A stretch of DNA of 64,000 nt from Dryas octopetala (Eukaryota; Streptophyta; Magnoliopsida; Rosales; Rosaceae). Each line of letters starts with the position of its first letter. The stretch's first letter is position 1. Below the pieces are notes generated by a model. The model had not been told where the DNA came from, ran no database searches, and saw nothing but the letters and a program-made list of their open reading frames with translations. Location: positions 12,710,001-12,774,000 of the forward strand of contig OY992835.1 of NCBI GenBank assembly GCA_963921425.1, read 5' to 3'. Positions 12,003 to 24,594 of the stretch are shown here, one piece after another. A program made the translations under genes and the position numbers.

Positions 12003-15000
12003 ATGGAAGTGCCAAGCTCATGGGACGCGCTTCGCAAACAGGTACTGTTTTCCTCTTCGTCGTTGAATTGATTTCTTCTGATTTCTGTTTGGCTTTTGAG
12101 GACCTAGCCTGCAATAATTCGATAGAAAATAATTCTGCAACCAGTGCTTTATGAATAATTGGTTTTTTGCTTCAATTTGTCGGTAGTTGGATTAATATTG
12201 TTATTATTGGAAATATTTTGAAGGTGTATGAGATCGGCTTGTGTTTTTATCTAATTTCAATTGGAATGTAATTTCTAGTAAGAGAAAATTGATGTAACGA
12301 AGAGAAGAAAATTTTAGGACTTGTAGTTGACTCATGCTCAATTGCTCGCAGTTATTAGTTTTATTTCATTGTTGATGGAAAAAAGAAGGATGTGAAATTG
12401 TAGCGCGATTTGATTCAGTATTGATTATTTATTAGATTGACACCTTATTTCATTAGTTTCAAAATTCGTAGGAGCGTAACTTGGTGCAAGATGTGAAATT
12501 TATCGAAATCCTAACTCATAGTCAGCTCTATAAAAATTCAAAGCTCATATTTATAGGTGTTAGATTAACACCGTATTAACAGAATAAAGAAAATCCATAA
12601 ACAACACCAACTGACAGCAATTTATAATTGCACGATATGAATGTGGCCATCAGTCAATGATACATAATGCACATTATGAAAATGTTCTGAATGGTATAAT
12701 CCTCAACCCTAGCATATTTATTATGAACAATATGAAAAAGGTTCCGAATTTGGCAAGCAGAACCTCAGCCTTGGTGCTGGTTTATTACAAGGTTGAACTG
12801 GGTTGACTGAATCTATTTACCTAGGGAATGCTTACTATAGGACTTGCCACATCTGAATCAAGATACCATTTGCAAGAATGTTTAAGATTTCATTGATGAA
12901 GTTGGCCAAGAAAAAAAAGTAAATTGATGAAAAATTTAAGATTTAATACATGCATCTCTTTGTTTTCCATATGTTTTTTGAACTTCTACCCCCTTGATGG
13001 GTTGAACATCTTACTATTGCGAAGATAATTCCTTAGGTGAAGTATGAACTTTCACTTACCAAGATTGGCTTTCTGATTCCAAGTGTCAATTGTTTAGCAT
13101 GAATCTTGAAGTTGTAATGTTGGTTTTTAAGCTACTGATTTCAGATTCTTTTAAGATAACATACTTCATCAAAACAATTTAATTTTTTTTCACCTCATAC
13201 AACATAATCACATTGGCTCAACCTAAATGGCAAATATTATTATTGTCCCATAATGTGCATGATCATGCATGTTCTATGCCAATTACTTTCATTTGATGCC
13301 TCTTTTATGCACTTCCCTTCATACTAATTCTGTCTCTGGAGTCTGGATAGCTGGGAGTATTTTTTCTTCAAACGAATATTTTATCTATCTATAATTTCAG
13401 GCAAGGAAACTCGAAGCCCAGTTGGATGAGCAGATGAATTCTTATCGTAAGTTTGTTTCTGCAAAGGGTTCTGTGAAAATTGATGCTGCAGAGAATGATC
13501 TTGAATCTGGGATAGATCGGCTATTAAAGCAACTCCAACAAGTAAATTCACAGATGCAAGCATGGGTATCATCAGGAGGATCAGAAATGGTTTCTCACAC
13601 CTTGACTAGACATCAAGAAATTCTTCAAGATCTCACTCAGGTATTCTAGCCTCTTAACTATGCTAACAGGTCAACTTGGATGGCAGTTTAATTTTCTTGA
13701 CCCTTCTGTTGTTTAGGTGTCTCGAAGGTGTTTTGGTTTGCTTCATAAGCAAACATGCATGGATGGCATGTGTTCGATTAGTTCTCAAGCCTTCTTATAG
13801 TTCTGTTTGAAGTCAAGACCCCTATTTTTTTAAGAGGAAGAAATTTGTGTTTTGGAACATTATCTTAATCTTTCTTTTCTATATTTGTTTTTTAACCTTT
13901 TTCTTTTGACTGCAAGTGGTAAATATTTCTTCTTTAACGCGCTTCCAATGCCAATAAAAAGCAATCCATCTAATGGTATTTAACATCCAGAAAACTGCCA
14001 AATAAAATGCGTCCCAGGCCTTTTTTTTTTTTTTGGGGGCAAAAAGTGGGTTAAGGACCTGCAGGGCCTGTGGTTTTAATATTTGTTTTACCGTCCCTTC
14101 ATATTTTCAGAAAAAATAAATTTCCTTTTCTTAAAGAAAAACAAGATAAAAGAACTTTCATCTTTATAATTCTGAGCTCAATTTGAAGTTAAGTTGTGAG
14201 TGTGAACAGAGTTCAATATGGATGACCAATGTCACTTTCCTCATTCTGAGCTCTACTTTAGTTACAGATTTATTATTACTATTGTATTTTCAACAAGATA
14301 CCTAGGTTTAGCCTCACGCAACAAATACCTAGGTTTAGCCTCACGCAACATGCTGGTGAAGCAACTAACACCTTCAATTTTCTTCAAACTTCTGTATATC
14401 TTTGAATTATTTGTGTGCTCTTTTGCTACAAAACCATATTCCCAAGTTTGAACCTAGCAGACACCAACGTTTTGTTAGACATGATTGAAGTGCAGGAGTT
14501 CTATCGTCTTCGTTCCAGCCTTAGAGCTAAGCAGGAGCATGCTTCACTTCTTGAGGATTTTAGGGAGTTCGATCGGACAAGGGTAGACCTGGAAGAAGGT
14601 GTTGGCTCTGCAGAAAATGCTCTCCTGAAAGAGCATGCTGCTGTTAGCCGAAATACAGGACAGGTATGTAAAATAAAAAGTGAATACTTTTTTTTTCAAT
14701 ACAGATTGGGTTGGGGGGTGATGTGTTTTACTATGGTCCCACTGCCCTTTTCGCTGTGGCATCTGTTGAATAAAGCAGAAGTAGTTATTTTTTAGTAAAG
14801 ATATATTCCATATTGATTTACTGGAAGAGAAAGGGAAAGATTTAGGTATGCAGCTTTAGTATACCTTCATAAATATTTGGGCCTAGGAAGTGAAAGAGAA
14901 TTTAAAGGTTCATGGTTGGCACTTGCTCTGAGCTGATGATGGTCAGAGTCAATGGCCAGACGTTTTGGTTCATTTATGTCCCTTAAGTGGCAAATGGCAA

Positions 15001-16123
15001 TCTTAGATATGCAGCTTAATTAGGTGTGCTTTATATTGAATTTTTTAATTCCATTCTGGTGCTGCAGATGGATACTGTGATCTCTCAAGCTCAAGCAACA
15101 CTGGGTGTACTTGTCCTTCAACGTTCAACTTTTAGTGGTATTAATTCAAAGCTCAGCAATGTTGGCAGCCGCCTTCCAACGGTATAAAACTAGTAATTGT
15201 AGTCATTGATTTTTAATTATTTCCTTAGTACTGACACAACATCTTAGAGTCGCATAGGTTGTTTACCAAATGGAATAAATTATTCTTGCTTTATGTATGA
15301 ACTATGAATAAGAGTTAATATGTATGTAATGGGTTAATTGCAGAAAAGTAAAGCCACTGTTACAAATCTTACTGAATGAATTGAAACCAAAAGTCATTTA
15401 ATTGCTACCCATTAGAGTTCTTATCCCACCCCCATTTTATAAAAAAAGAGAAAAAAAAAAAAGGGTAATTACAATTTTCTTTTGAAAATTACTTTAGTGG
15501 GGTGTCGGCCCTGTTGCAGATCTCCAACCATTGGGAAGGCACTGCATATAGGCAGGTAGTGGCGGAAGCCATGGCCATGGCTGCCACCATTTAAAACTAA
15601 AAACAATTAGGGGTGACTAAGGGTATTTTAGGAGTATTGGGTTTAGTGGCTGGTGGGTTGAGGGTTGATTAAAGTTTTTTTATTTTCTTCCAAATTTTTG
15701 TGGGGTGGGAAAAAGGGTGAGGGGTGAGTAAGGAGGTGGGTTCCAACAAGGCTATTCTTTATTAAATCCTTTGAGGGTATGCATTGTAGGCTAAGAAAGT
15801 GCCTTGTACCAAATTCTACTGTAAAACAAGATTTATTTGAAGGGTAATCCAAAGATAAATAAATGAAAGGAAGGATTTCAATCCCCTGGGATGTGTAAAT
15901 ACTCTGTCAAACTTACTATGTCTGTACTTGTATTCTTCTAAAGAAAAGAAAAGAAAGAAGCCTATGTCTATACTTGTATTGATTGATGTACCATGGCATG
16001 TTGTTGCAGGTAAATCAAATCCTCTCTTCCATAAAGCGTAAAAAGTCATTGGATACCATCATTCTTTCTCTTGTCGCATCGGTATGCACATTTCTCATTT
16101 TTATTTACTGGTTGACAAAGTGA
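12003..16123 (+). CDS. GOS11: Golgi SNARE 11 (Qb-SNARE, GOS28 family)
   Basis: This is a tail-anchored SNARE of the Golgi that takes part in vesicle fusion within the Golgi or from ER to Golgi. Five coding exons (12003-12041, 13401-13640, 14496-14663, 15068-15181, 16010-16123) join in phase 0 throughout and give 224 residues, against about 223 for Arabidopsis GOS11. The start [13 protein letters not shown] is the family's hallmark. Other blocks are [91 protein letters not shown] and [19 protein letters not shown]. The C-terminus has [17 protein letters not shown] followed by [12 protein letters not shown], a single membrane anchor at roughly residues 202-220. A GTATGC at 16082 resembles a splice donor, but read-through gives the conserved tail and a stop, so the last exon was extended. 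Confidence 0.95.
14300..14352. repeat. 25-bp tandem duplication in GOS11 intron
   Basis: Two adjacent near-exact copies of a unit beginning ACCTAGGTTTAGCCTCACGC occur within the intron upstream of exon 3. Confidence 0.75.
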
Positions 16124-16489
16124 ACGTTTGAGAGGAGCCTGCATTTGTGTGGTGGACTATGTGTAAGTGAGAAAGAGAAACTGTTGCGATATTTTTTTCT
16201 TTAACAAACCAGTGCTACTGTAAGTGATTTGCCTCAAATGTTTAGGAGTACAAAAGACGTTTTCAATGGATGCAATCATTTCCACTTTCTTGCATGTTCT
16301 TTCATTGAGTTTGAGTGTTGAATTGCTAGTTTCATCAGGATGAAAGAACATGCCAACAGAGTAATATGTAATTGATTTGAATTATATATTAATGCATATT
16401 ATATATAAAATTTTACGTTCTAGTAAGCCATTCCATGATTATGAAATGAATTAAGTCCTGAATGATCACTAAAGGTGCTGAGTTAGATG

Positions 16490-16760
16490 AGTGGTGGTAT
16501 TGTCACTTACAATGTGGACAACACTAGTTGTAGCGGTGAGTATGGCAACAGTGGTGACGGGGCGGCAGTGGTAGCAATGGTGGTTATAAGGGTTATGATG
16601 GTGGTCGGGGTGTAGTTTTTTGTGATGGTAGCAACATTGTGCAATGGTGGTGGCGGAAATTATGGTAATGATGGTAGTACAATGATGACCGTGGTGATGG
16701 AGGTGGTAGTGGTGTGTAGCAACATTGTAGCAACATGGTAGTGGTTGTGGTCGCAACCAA
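16490..16760. repeat. GTGGT-rich imperfect minisatellite
   Basis: Irregular repetition of GTGGTGATGG, GGTGGTAGTG and GTAGCAACATTG words, with no fixed period, starts about 370 bp after the GOS11 stop. The opposite strand reads as His/Thr-rich low-complexity frames that are not believable proteins. Confidence 0.7.
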
Positions 16761-18990
16761 ACCGCTGTACCTTTCTGTGGTATAATTTAAGATTGAGATT
16801 TTAACACTAAAATCTTATTTTAAAGTATATCAGAGAATTCCAAAAACTTGGAAGGACTGTAGAATTGTTCTCTATGCACCCAAGTTCGATCTCTTTGCTG
16901 GCACCCAAGTCCCAACACCCCTCCCCCCAATCAGAAAAAGGTATTCCAACCATAATCCTTTGATAACACGAGATTTTGAATCCTTTTCTAATCCCAAATC
17001 TCACATCAAACTGGCATCCAACCTAATCTTAAAAAAAGAATCAGTTTAAAGGATAGGCCCGCACAGGAGAAAAAAGATGTCATGAATTTACGTGTGGCTT
17101 TTTGAAGTGGGGTGAAAGATTCAAGGTTTCATCTTTGAGTAGTTCAATCATTCTGTGTGGGTTGGATAGAGATATCGACTAATAGTAATGGAAAAGTACA
17201 TGATGACTTTCTCGTCAAACTACATTCAAACACAACACACAGAGACAGAGAAATCTCTCTAAAGATTTGGGTCCATTCGATTGGACAACAAAGCAAGCAA
17301 GCAAAACCCAACAAAAGCAAGGATTAGGCAAGCAAATGTACAATTTTAAAGACAAAAGCTATCATAGACAATTGCTCATTTTCTTCAACCATCAAAATTC
17401 ACAACCCATGTTGTGTTTCATTTTTCATTAGAGTATATGTCAAAATCACACTTTAGAAAATAGGAATGTGATGAGTGATGAATGCTTTATACACTGATAA
17501 TAATGCATATAGAGACTTAGACAATACATAGGATGATAAAACAGTGAGAGCAGATTAGGAGGAGCTCTTCATATCAGGGGCTTCTCCATCATCTACGCTT
17601 CTCCATCATCTACTTGTCGGCCATTCCCTCTAAAGTGGCTATGTCTCATTGGCTCTTAGTTTAGGGTTTATTTCTTCTCCTCTGGGTTTTCTTTTGAACT
17701 CGTATCCAAATCCATTTGATTCACCAGAAATAACATACAAACTCACTCATATTATATTGATCTACTTATAATTTTTCACTGAAGTTTTCTCTTCTTCTTT
17801 TTTCTAAGATTTTCCAAATTAAATGCCCATGCCGACACATTGAGTTACCCTTTACTTTTCACTTTCCTTTTTCATGAAGGCAAGATAAAAAAAAACAGAA
17901 AATAAAGAAACACCCCTTTCCGGAATGAAAGCAAAAGAGTCTGTAAAGATGGTTATCACTTATCTATCAAATGCATGTCCAAGAATTCTTTCTTAAGGAA
18001 ATGTACTCACTACTCAAAGATCATAAAGGTCAGAACGAGTGAACTACATATATCATTGTTGCTAGTATTCTTTTCTTTTTTTTATGAACATTATTGTTAG
18101 TGTTCTGGGTAGTCTATACTCTGTAGTGACTACATTCTAGCAGATTCTTAGGATTATATACAAGGATGAGATATAATTTATGGGGATACAAAAACAAAAA
18201 AAAACTTCAGTGTCCCTAAATTTTCTAACTTGGAAGCATACCTAACATTTCTAGTGGCAATTTCAACTACATGTCACTTAGATCAATAGCTAGCTATAAA
18301 CCTATGTGATCAATGAAGCTATGAGAGAGAGCATTGCATTCATTTTTTCTTTTGAGAACTGGAAAAGGGAGGGGAAGAGAGGAGTTGAGGATATTGTTTT
18401 TTCTGTTTGATTTTTTAATGCATAAAATTAGATAGTCCAAATAGCAATACTCATGCATGTTGAAATAGAATTGACTCAAACTAATCATCTAATTAAAATA
18501 TTTTAAAATCAAGATATATATTATATATATACACATGTATGTGGTTTAGAAGTTAAATGTATAGTTGGCATCAAATGAAAGAAAGCTTTTTTATAACAAA
18601 TATATTCAAGAATCCTCAAAAAGCAGAGGATTACTTTATATATGTTGGATTTCTAGTCTGTCATAAGTTATATCCATGAGTGTGTGGTGTGTGGCTAGAA
18701 AAGGTTAAATCCCTAAAGACAAGAAATGTAAGCAGACAAGAGTGGGAATTAGACAAACATAAGTTACAAAAACATTCAATGGAGGGGTATATGCAAGAAA
18801 AAAGAGGTACATGGATGTTCCTCATGAGTTTCAATCAAAATGCTTTATACTACCACCTTCTCTCTCTCTCTCTCTCAATAGTCTTATTCCTTAAGTCTTG
18901 CTATATTAAGACCTTTTAACTGTAATACAGTGGCATATATCCTTCTATACATAGGACATAGCATTAATATTTACTAGAGCTTGCATCAAA
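16761..18990. other. Intergenic and presumed ZFP upstream region
   Basis: No gene is recognised. Small features include a 17-bp direct duplication CTTCTCCATCATCTACG near 17580-17612, and a (CT)n tract at 18859-18878. A TATA-like CTATATTAAG at 18900-18909 is a possible core promoter element for the downstream zinc-finger gene. Confidence 0.4.
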
Positions 18991-19038
18991 AACATATTAT
19001 TCTTCTTAGATATTAAACCTCAATTCTCATTTCTCCAC

Positions 19039-19926
19039 ATGAACCCCCAAACATCTGAGCCATCTCCCTCTGAAAATTCAAGCATTATCCCAGTCTTAAT
19101 GGAAACCCAAAACCCACATAAACAACAACCAGCTGCAGAAGATCAACATGACCCACAACCTCCAAACCCTGCAGATCTTGTCTTGGATCTAAGCCTCTCC
19201 AACAAAGAATCTGATCATGGGTCAAACCCAGAACTCAATCTCATCCACTGCTTTGATTCAAATACATCAGGTTCTTCAGAGACTAGTGATCCTAAAGGTA
19301 ACTATAGTGATGTTGAGCCTCGGGTTTTCTCTTGCAATTATTGCCAAAGAAAATTTTACAGTTCACAAGCACTTGGAGGGCACCAAAATGCTCACAAGAG
19401 AGAGAGAACACTTGCCAAAAAAGGACAGACTTTTAAGAGTACTGGTTTTGCTGCAGTCTCATCAGATGCCTTTAGACAGCTCCCAAGTTTACTTTCATCA
19501 TCATCATCATCACACAGATTTTCTAGCATGGCTTCTCTCCCTTTGCATGGCTCCTTCAATAGGTCACTTGGCATCCGGGCACATTCCACCATTCACAAGC
19601 CTTCTTCTTATTCCCACCAATCAACAACAATTGCTTCTTCCACAAGTCATCATCTCTATGGACACAACAATAATGGGTGGCTGCAGAGACAGCCTGCAAT
19701 TGGCCGCCTTGCACCACTAATTTACAATCATGTGCAGCCTGTCGCCAGAGGAGGAGGAGGTTCTTCGTCCTCGAGTGGTGGAGTCGGAATGTTCCAGAAC
19801 ACCGTTCGGAAGTTTTCTCCGGTAGCAACCGAAGGAATTAATGGAGGATCATGGTGGAATGGTGTTGCCCTTTTAAAGACTAAGCAAGATGAGTTGCAGA
19901 AGCTTGATTTGTCCCTCAAGCTCTAA
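19039..19926 (+). CDS. C2H2 zinc-finger repressor, ZFP1/3/4/7 group (C1-1i)
   Basis: A single-exon gene of 295 codons. One QALGGH-type finger is present, with zinc ligands Cys99, Cys102, His115 and His119 ([20 protein letters not shown]). The basic [12 protein letters not shown] follows directly. Two EAR-type repression motifs are visible: LDLSL at residues 49-53 and DLSLKL at the very C-terminus. This layout, with a lone finger and a terminal DLSL box, is typical of Arabidopsis ZFP1, ZFP3, ZFP4 and ZFP7, nuclear repressors tied to organ shape, trichome and ABA/light responses. The wording of the finger is closest to ZFP4 as remembered. The regions between are Ser/His/Gly-rich and probably disordered, including a Ser run at about 154-161 and a [11 protein letters not shown] stretch. 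Which paralogue this is remains open. Confidence 0.92.
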   Translation: MNPQTSEPSPSENSSIIPVLMETQNPHKQQPAAEDQHDPQPPNPADLVLDLSLSNKESDHGSNPELNLIHCFDSNTSGSSETSDPKGNYSDVEPRVFSCNYCQRKFYSSQALGGHQNAHKRERTLAKKGQTFKSTGFAAVSSDAFRQLPSLLSSSSSSHRFSSMASLPLHGSFNRSLGIRAHSTIHKPSSYSHQSTTIASSTSHHLYGHNNNGWLQRQPAIGRLAPLIYNHVQPVARGGGGSSSSSGGVGMFQNTVRKFSPVATEGINGGSWWNGVALLKTKQDELQKLDLSLKL

Positions 19927-22900
19927 TCAAGCACTTTCCCTTTTCTTTTTTCTTTTTTTCCTTTTTTTCTTTTCGTTTATAAGTTTAAATCCATCCCTTT
20001 GATTTCCATGTATGAGTTGCAACTTTTGTACATTCATTTCGGGTATAGTTGTTGACATTTGATCATGATCAGAGAAGTTGTTTTGAAATTCTTGGCTTGG
20101 ATATGACCAAATCTTGTAGGTCAGGTTGGAAACTTTGTAGTGTTGTGTGGTGATGTACCAAATTCAATGATCACTCTTTGGATTCCCTAAATGTTGATGT
20201 ACTTAATTTGGGAAATTAATACTCTCTTAGTCTTCATTTATTGATTAAAAGCCACCAAATCATCTTTAAATTAGGCGGCAATTTCTCAATGTTTTAGCCG
20301 TTAAAAATTAAATTTCTCAATCTTTGATGCAGTAAAGGATCTGCATGCGTTAGAATGAATTCTCCTAATTCAATTCTTGAAAATGCTACTAATCTCAACT
20401 TTTTTTCCCCAACTATGTGACAACTGACAAGTGTTATGAACACTACAGTATTGCATAAAAAACAATAATGTTATAGAATCTAATGTGAGAATGACGACAA
20501 TAAAAGAACAAAAAATGAGAATACCACATGAGTTGAGAAAAAAGTTGGTTTTGACCTTTCAAATTTAAGGAAGCATTATCTGCACTCCTCGAAATCCTCT
20601 GTAAAGATGTGAAAAGAGTACAAATAACACTGTTCATAATTGTTTATAGTTAAATAGAATTTATTTGTAATTTTTTAGAGTAAATTGAGTGGTGTGTGTA
20701 TATATGTGTTTATCTCTTTTATTACATAATAAGAAAGATAAAAGATAAAAGATAATAAATGTATTTATCTGTTACATAAAAATTTTATTCTTGTAGATGA
20801 CATATGTGATAGTGTACCACCAAGGTGTGTGTTAATCTTGAACTCTTAAAAGAGAGTCATATCTATCTTAACCTTTTGTACACATCGTCCACAAAACGTG
20901 CAAAGATTTGGATTCTTGTGATTGTCATTTCCTGCATTTAATTGACATGGACGAGGGTATATAAATTGGATGGTCGTGATCCTCTAAATGACACCATTGT
21001 TGGCCCACCTGCAGTTGAAGTAATAGACCATCTCTACTGGGATCAAAGAGGTTGGTGTAGGCTTGTAGCAAGCCATGTGAAAGCCACATAATGACTCTGA
21101 GCTATGCTACCCCATCAATTTCTCCTCATTTTAAATTATGGGTAAATCTTGATTGCCTTGATTTCTTAGCTACAAAATCTCTCACATAAGGCCCCACTAA
21201 AAATGGTGGGTCCATATCCAACTGATGTTTACTATATAATCTTAGTCATAATACAACAAGATTATCCTAAAATTAAGACATAAAGTAACTGAAGTTTTGT
21301 CACTGTTACAGTTAACCATCATTGAAATCTCAGATTAACAAGGGGGTTTTGATAAGAAGACAGGATGTCACATTAGTCTTGAAAATGAAATGCATAGTTT
21401 TGGGGTTTCTGACACTTGCTGTGAATCAGTTGGGCTGTCCATTTTTTTGTGTTACACTGCCTCATTCTTTTACCATTTCACCATTAAAATAATCAAGCTT
21501 TCATTTTGCCTCTAGATTAAGAAACACTTGAAATACACAAGTCAGAAAGGGATGCATGTGAGGTGAATGTGGAGCTATCATGTTGATGAGATTAGGTGAA
21601 AATTAAACTAAGATCAGGCCTTTCTCTATTAGGATCTTTATCTTCATAATAATTAAAGAAGAGTTAACATCTGAATATTGCTTTGGACTTGCTTAGTGGG
21701 GGTTTAAGTTTGTCCCATTCAATAAACAGAGAGAAGGGTTAATAGAATCCATCACCGATCTCAAATTAATTGAATCTTAAGTTGATAACATTATAGCATA
21801 AGCAAAAATGCTGATGCACATGTGCTCCTCCTATCCCTATCTTGAAATGACTGAGAGTTCACCTAATTTGAGAATATTGTGCTTTCTGTGCATGCAAAGG
21901 TATGGACTGTGGACAAAATTTCTAAATGGCCGGCGTGTATGTAATGAGATCTACAATGAATAAACTTTCTGTATGTAAAATTTATCATTGAGAATTTATT
22001 CAGTATGTGTATTGGTTTATATAGTTGTATGCTACTTCAACTTGTTGCAACTCCCCTCTCACAAAAGCCAGAGAGGGTGTGGAGGGGAGGGAGAGTTTTC
22101 TATTGAATTATGTTTTAATTTTGTAAAGAGAAACAGGAATTATAAAGCTTTTAAAAACAGAGGGGGATGCTAATCAAATTTAGGAGTACAAATAGTAACA
22201 CAAAGCATAAACCCAATAAATACATTACATGTCACATTTGCCATAGGCCCTACAAACAGAAATAGTTAGCACTATGATTTCGATTAAGAAATGTTAACAT
22301 TCTAGCCTTTATGTTTAAGAATCATCTGTTCTCTGTTCTCCTTCAAAATAGTAGATCTTGAAACTAATTAATTATGATTGATGAGCTATGGGTTAAGATT
22401 ACTCTATAATAGAACAAGGATCATAATATTATCAAGCAATAGTTAGTGAATTAAAGATCTGTGAAATCATAAGTTATGTGACCAAGTTCAAGAGAATCAC
22501 CTCTTATTTCACTCTCTACATGGTAATTAATGAAGAAAAACATCAGCATCTGACAGCCTTTCAAATTTAAAAAGAACAACAAAATCATGTAATTACTCTT
22601 TCTCTACAGTCAAACACACTAGTTCAAACTTTTCTAGAAACCAGATAGTCTCCGTGTAAAACGACCCAAATAAAGACAAAGTTGAGCATTCAAGGCTGGA
22701 TCAAGTCAATGTTTCATTTATGTCCAACTCTAGTTTGAAAATCAAACTTCTGAAATAAAGTACAAAATTAAGATCAACATAAATTGGCAAGAAATAAGAG
22801 AAGCAAAATCTACATATGAGGCATATAGCAAGTCAAATATGATATCTAAGTGGACGACAATACTTCAATACATTAGTTCAAATTTGAAGAACCAATTATG
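19927..22900. other. Intergenic: 3' region of ZFP gene, no further gene
   Basis: A pyrimidine-rich 3' UTR-like stretch follows the stop (19935-19980). Beyond it the DNA is AT-rich and mostly unique-looking. A GATAAAAGATAAAAGATAA microrepeat is at 20735-20757. No coding, RNA or TIR structure is supported. Confidence 0.4.
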
Positions 22901-22926
22901 TGAACAAATATCCATTGAATACAGTT

Positions 22927-23039
22927 AGCTGCTTAACCTGTGGTGACCGTGCCTGGAAGTGTCATATTCAGTGCCACCGTCATTCTGGTTGAGGACAAAG
23001 GGGCTTCCACTGGTGAACTGGAATCATAGTCTAGGCTAA
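22927..23039 (-). other. Possible orphan terminal exon (unrecognised)
   Basis: On the minus strand, an acceptor-like TTTTAG near 23040 is followed by an open frame reading LDYDSSSPVEAPLSS and then TRMTVALNMTLPGTVTTG before a TAA. Composition looks protein-like and unlike the flanking AT-rich DNA. No upstream exon was found between it and the MAM33 stop at 24595. It may be a remnant, an alternative 3' exon, or chance. Confidence 0.25.
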
Positions 23040-24594
23040 AATTAGGAGCTAGAGGTGACAAAAGTATGATATAGACCAGCCAAGATACCAAAATAACATG
23101 ACATCAGGTTTGAACTCATGTATATTCCTCAAAACTAAAGAGGATAAGACTTCCATCTTATCCATGGTTTGACCAATATACACCATTAACATGGATGTCT
23201 AGCAATGATAGTACGTTGTAGTGGAATGTGAAGTTCACTGGCCTAGATAATACTATAGAGCACCTTTCTAGAAAGCTAAGACCACTAGTTGAAGACAGCA
23301 ACATATAAAGACCTTGTTATTTTCAGCTTCATTGCAATTTGGTTTACTTAGCAAACAAACATCACTCTATGGACTTGAGTTGCCTATCTAAATCCCCAGG
23401 AAAGAGTATATATGGTTCTAACTATACAACAAAGGGAATAGATGCAGAAATTCTATTTATCTTTGTTAAGAAAACTGGTAAAAGTAGATGCAGACATTCT
23501 ATGGGTTTGGAATCTGTACACAACTTGAGCAGGCAGCATGGTCCAAGGAGCATATCCATCTACACACCACCAAAAGTAGTCCTAACCTGATTACGACCTA
23601 CATCTAAGTTCAATAATTGATTCTTTTTTCTTTTCTTTTTCATGTAGAAGAAACAAATCTCTAACCAAAAACCAATGTCTAAAATAAATGAACAAAACAT
23701 GACAAAAGCCAGAGTATAGGATTGAATCCCGAACTAAATACAAAGACAAAACCAGCAAACATAGAACAAAACATGAGAGAAAATCCAACTTTTTTCACTT
23801 GATTTAAAGAATTTCCTGAAAGCCAACAAGGGAAGCTCCCTACAAGATCAGAGAAAACAGCAAAATCTGTCCTTAATTCAAAATATCTGCCTTCTCTATA
23901 GCATCTTAATCACCACATGATCAATTATACCGTGAAATGGTAAAACCAGCATAAGTCATCTAGCGTACGCATAAATTATAACCCATCAATCTCCATGCAT
24001 AACCAGCAGCAAATATTTTGTCATAATGCTGTGAGCAGCTGTCTAGCTGAGGCAAAATTTTAAAATAGCAGAAATCAAAGTTTACTGCCACAGGATATAA
24101 AACTCTTCTGCAAAGTCCCAGAATGAAAATCTATTACTTGGGTTGGGCAGATGTACCCAAAACATGGTAGGACAAATAAAAAAACACGGTGAAGAAACTC
24201 ACTCTAGAGACCCATAAGTAAAGCATTAATGATCTTTCGATTCTAGAACCTATGTAGATGGCATATGCCACCACTAAAGAGCAACAACTTTGATTTCTCT
24301 TCTACTCCTTTGGGTTGCCTAAGTGCATCAACTTGCCTGAGAAGTTCAAGATTAATAGCTACATACTTACAAATATCACGGATGGGAAGTTCAAAACAAC
24401 AAAGAGAGATTGCAAATACTTTTTTAATACATTAGAGGAAGCTTTAAGTACATAATCCTACCAGTTTCTTCTCCTCAATTAAACACAAGTGGACAAGATC
24501 ACATGCAAGCCAATATGGCAACCAGGTTGAATTTTCAATACCCAACACTAATATAACCTAAGAATCAAGTTCATCCAAAATGTTGCAGAATCAA
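23040..24594. other. Region 3' of MAM33 gene, no recognised gene
   Basis: Unique-looking AT-rich DNA in which no splice-joined coding sequence could be assembled on either strand. The part nearest 24594 should include the MAM33 3' UTR. Confidence 0.4.

Noticed and set aside
16469..16756. His/Thr/Tyr-rich minus-strand frame of 95 codons
   Set aside because: It is a translation of the GTGGT-type minisatellite.
19217..19828. Overlapping alternative frames in the zinc-finger gene
   Set aside because: They are other-frame shadows; the 295-codon frame alone has the finger and EAR motifs.
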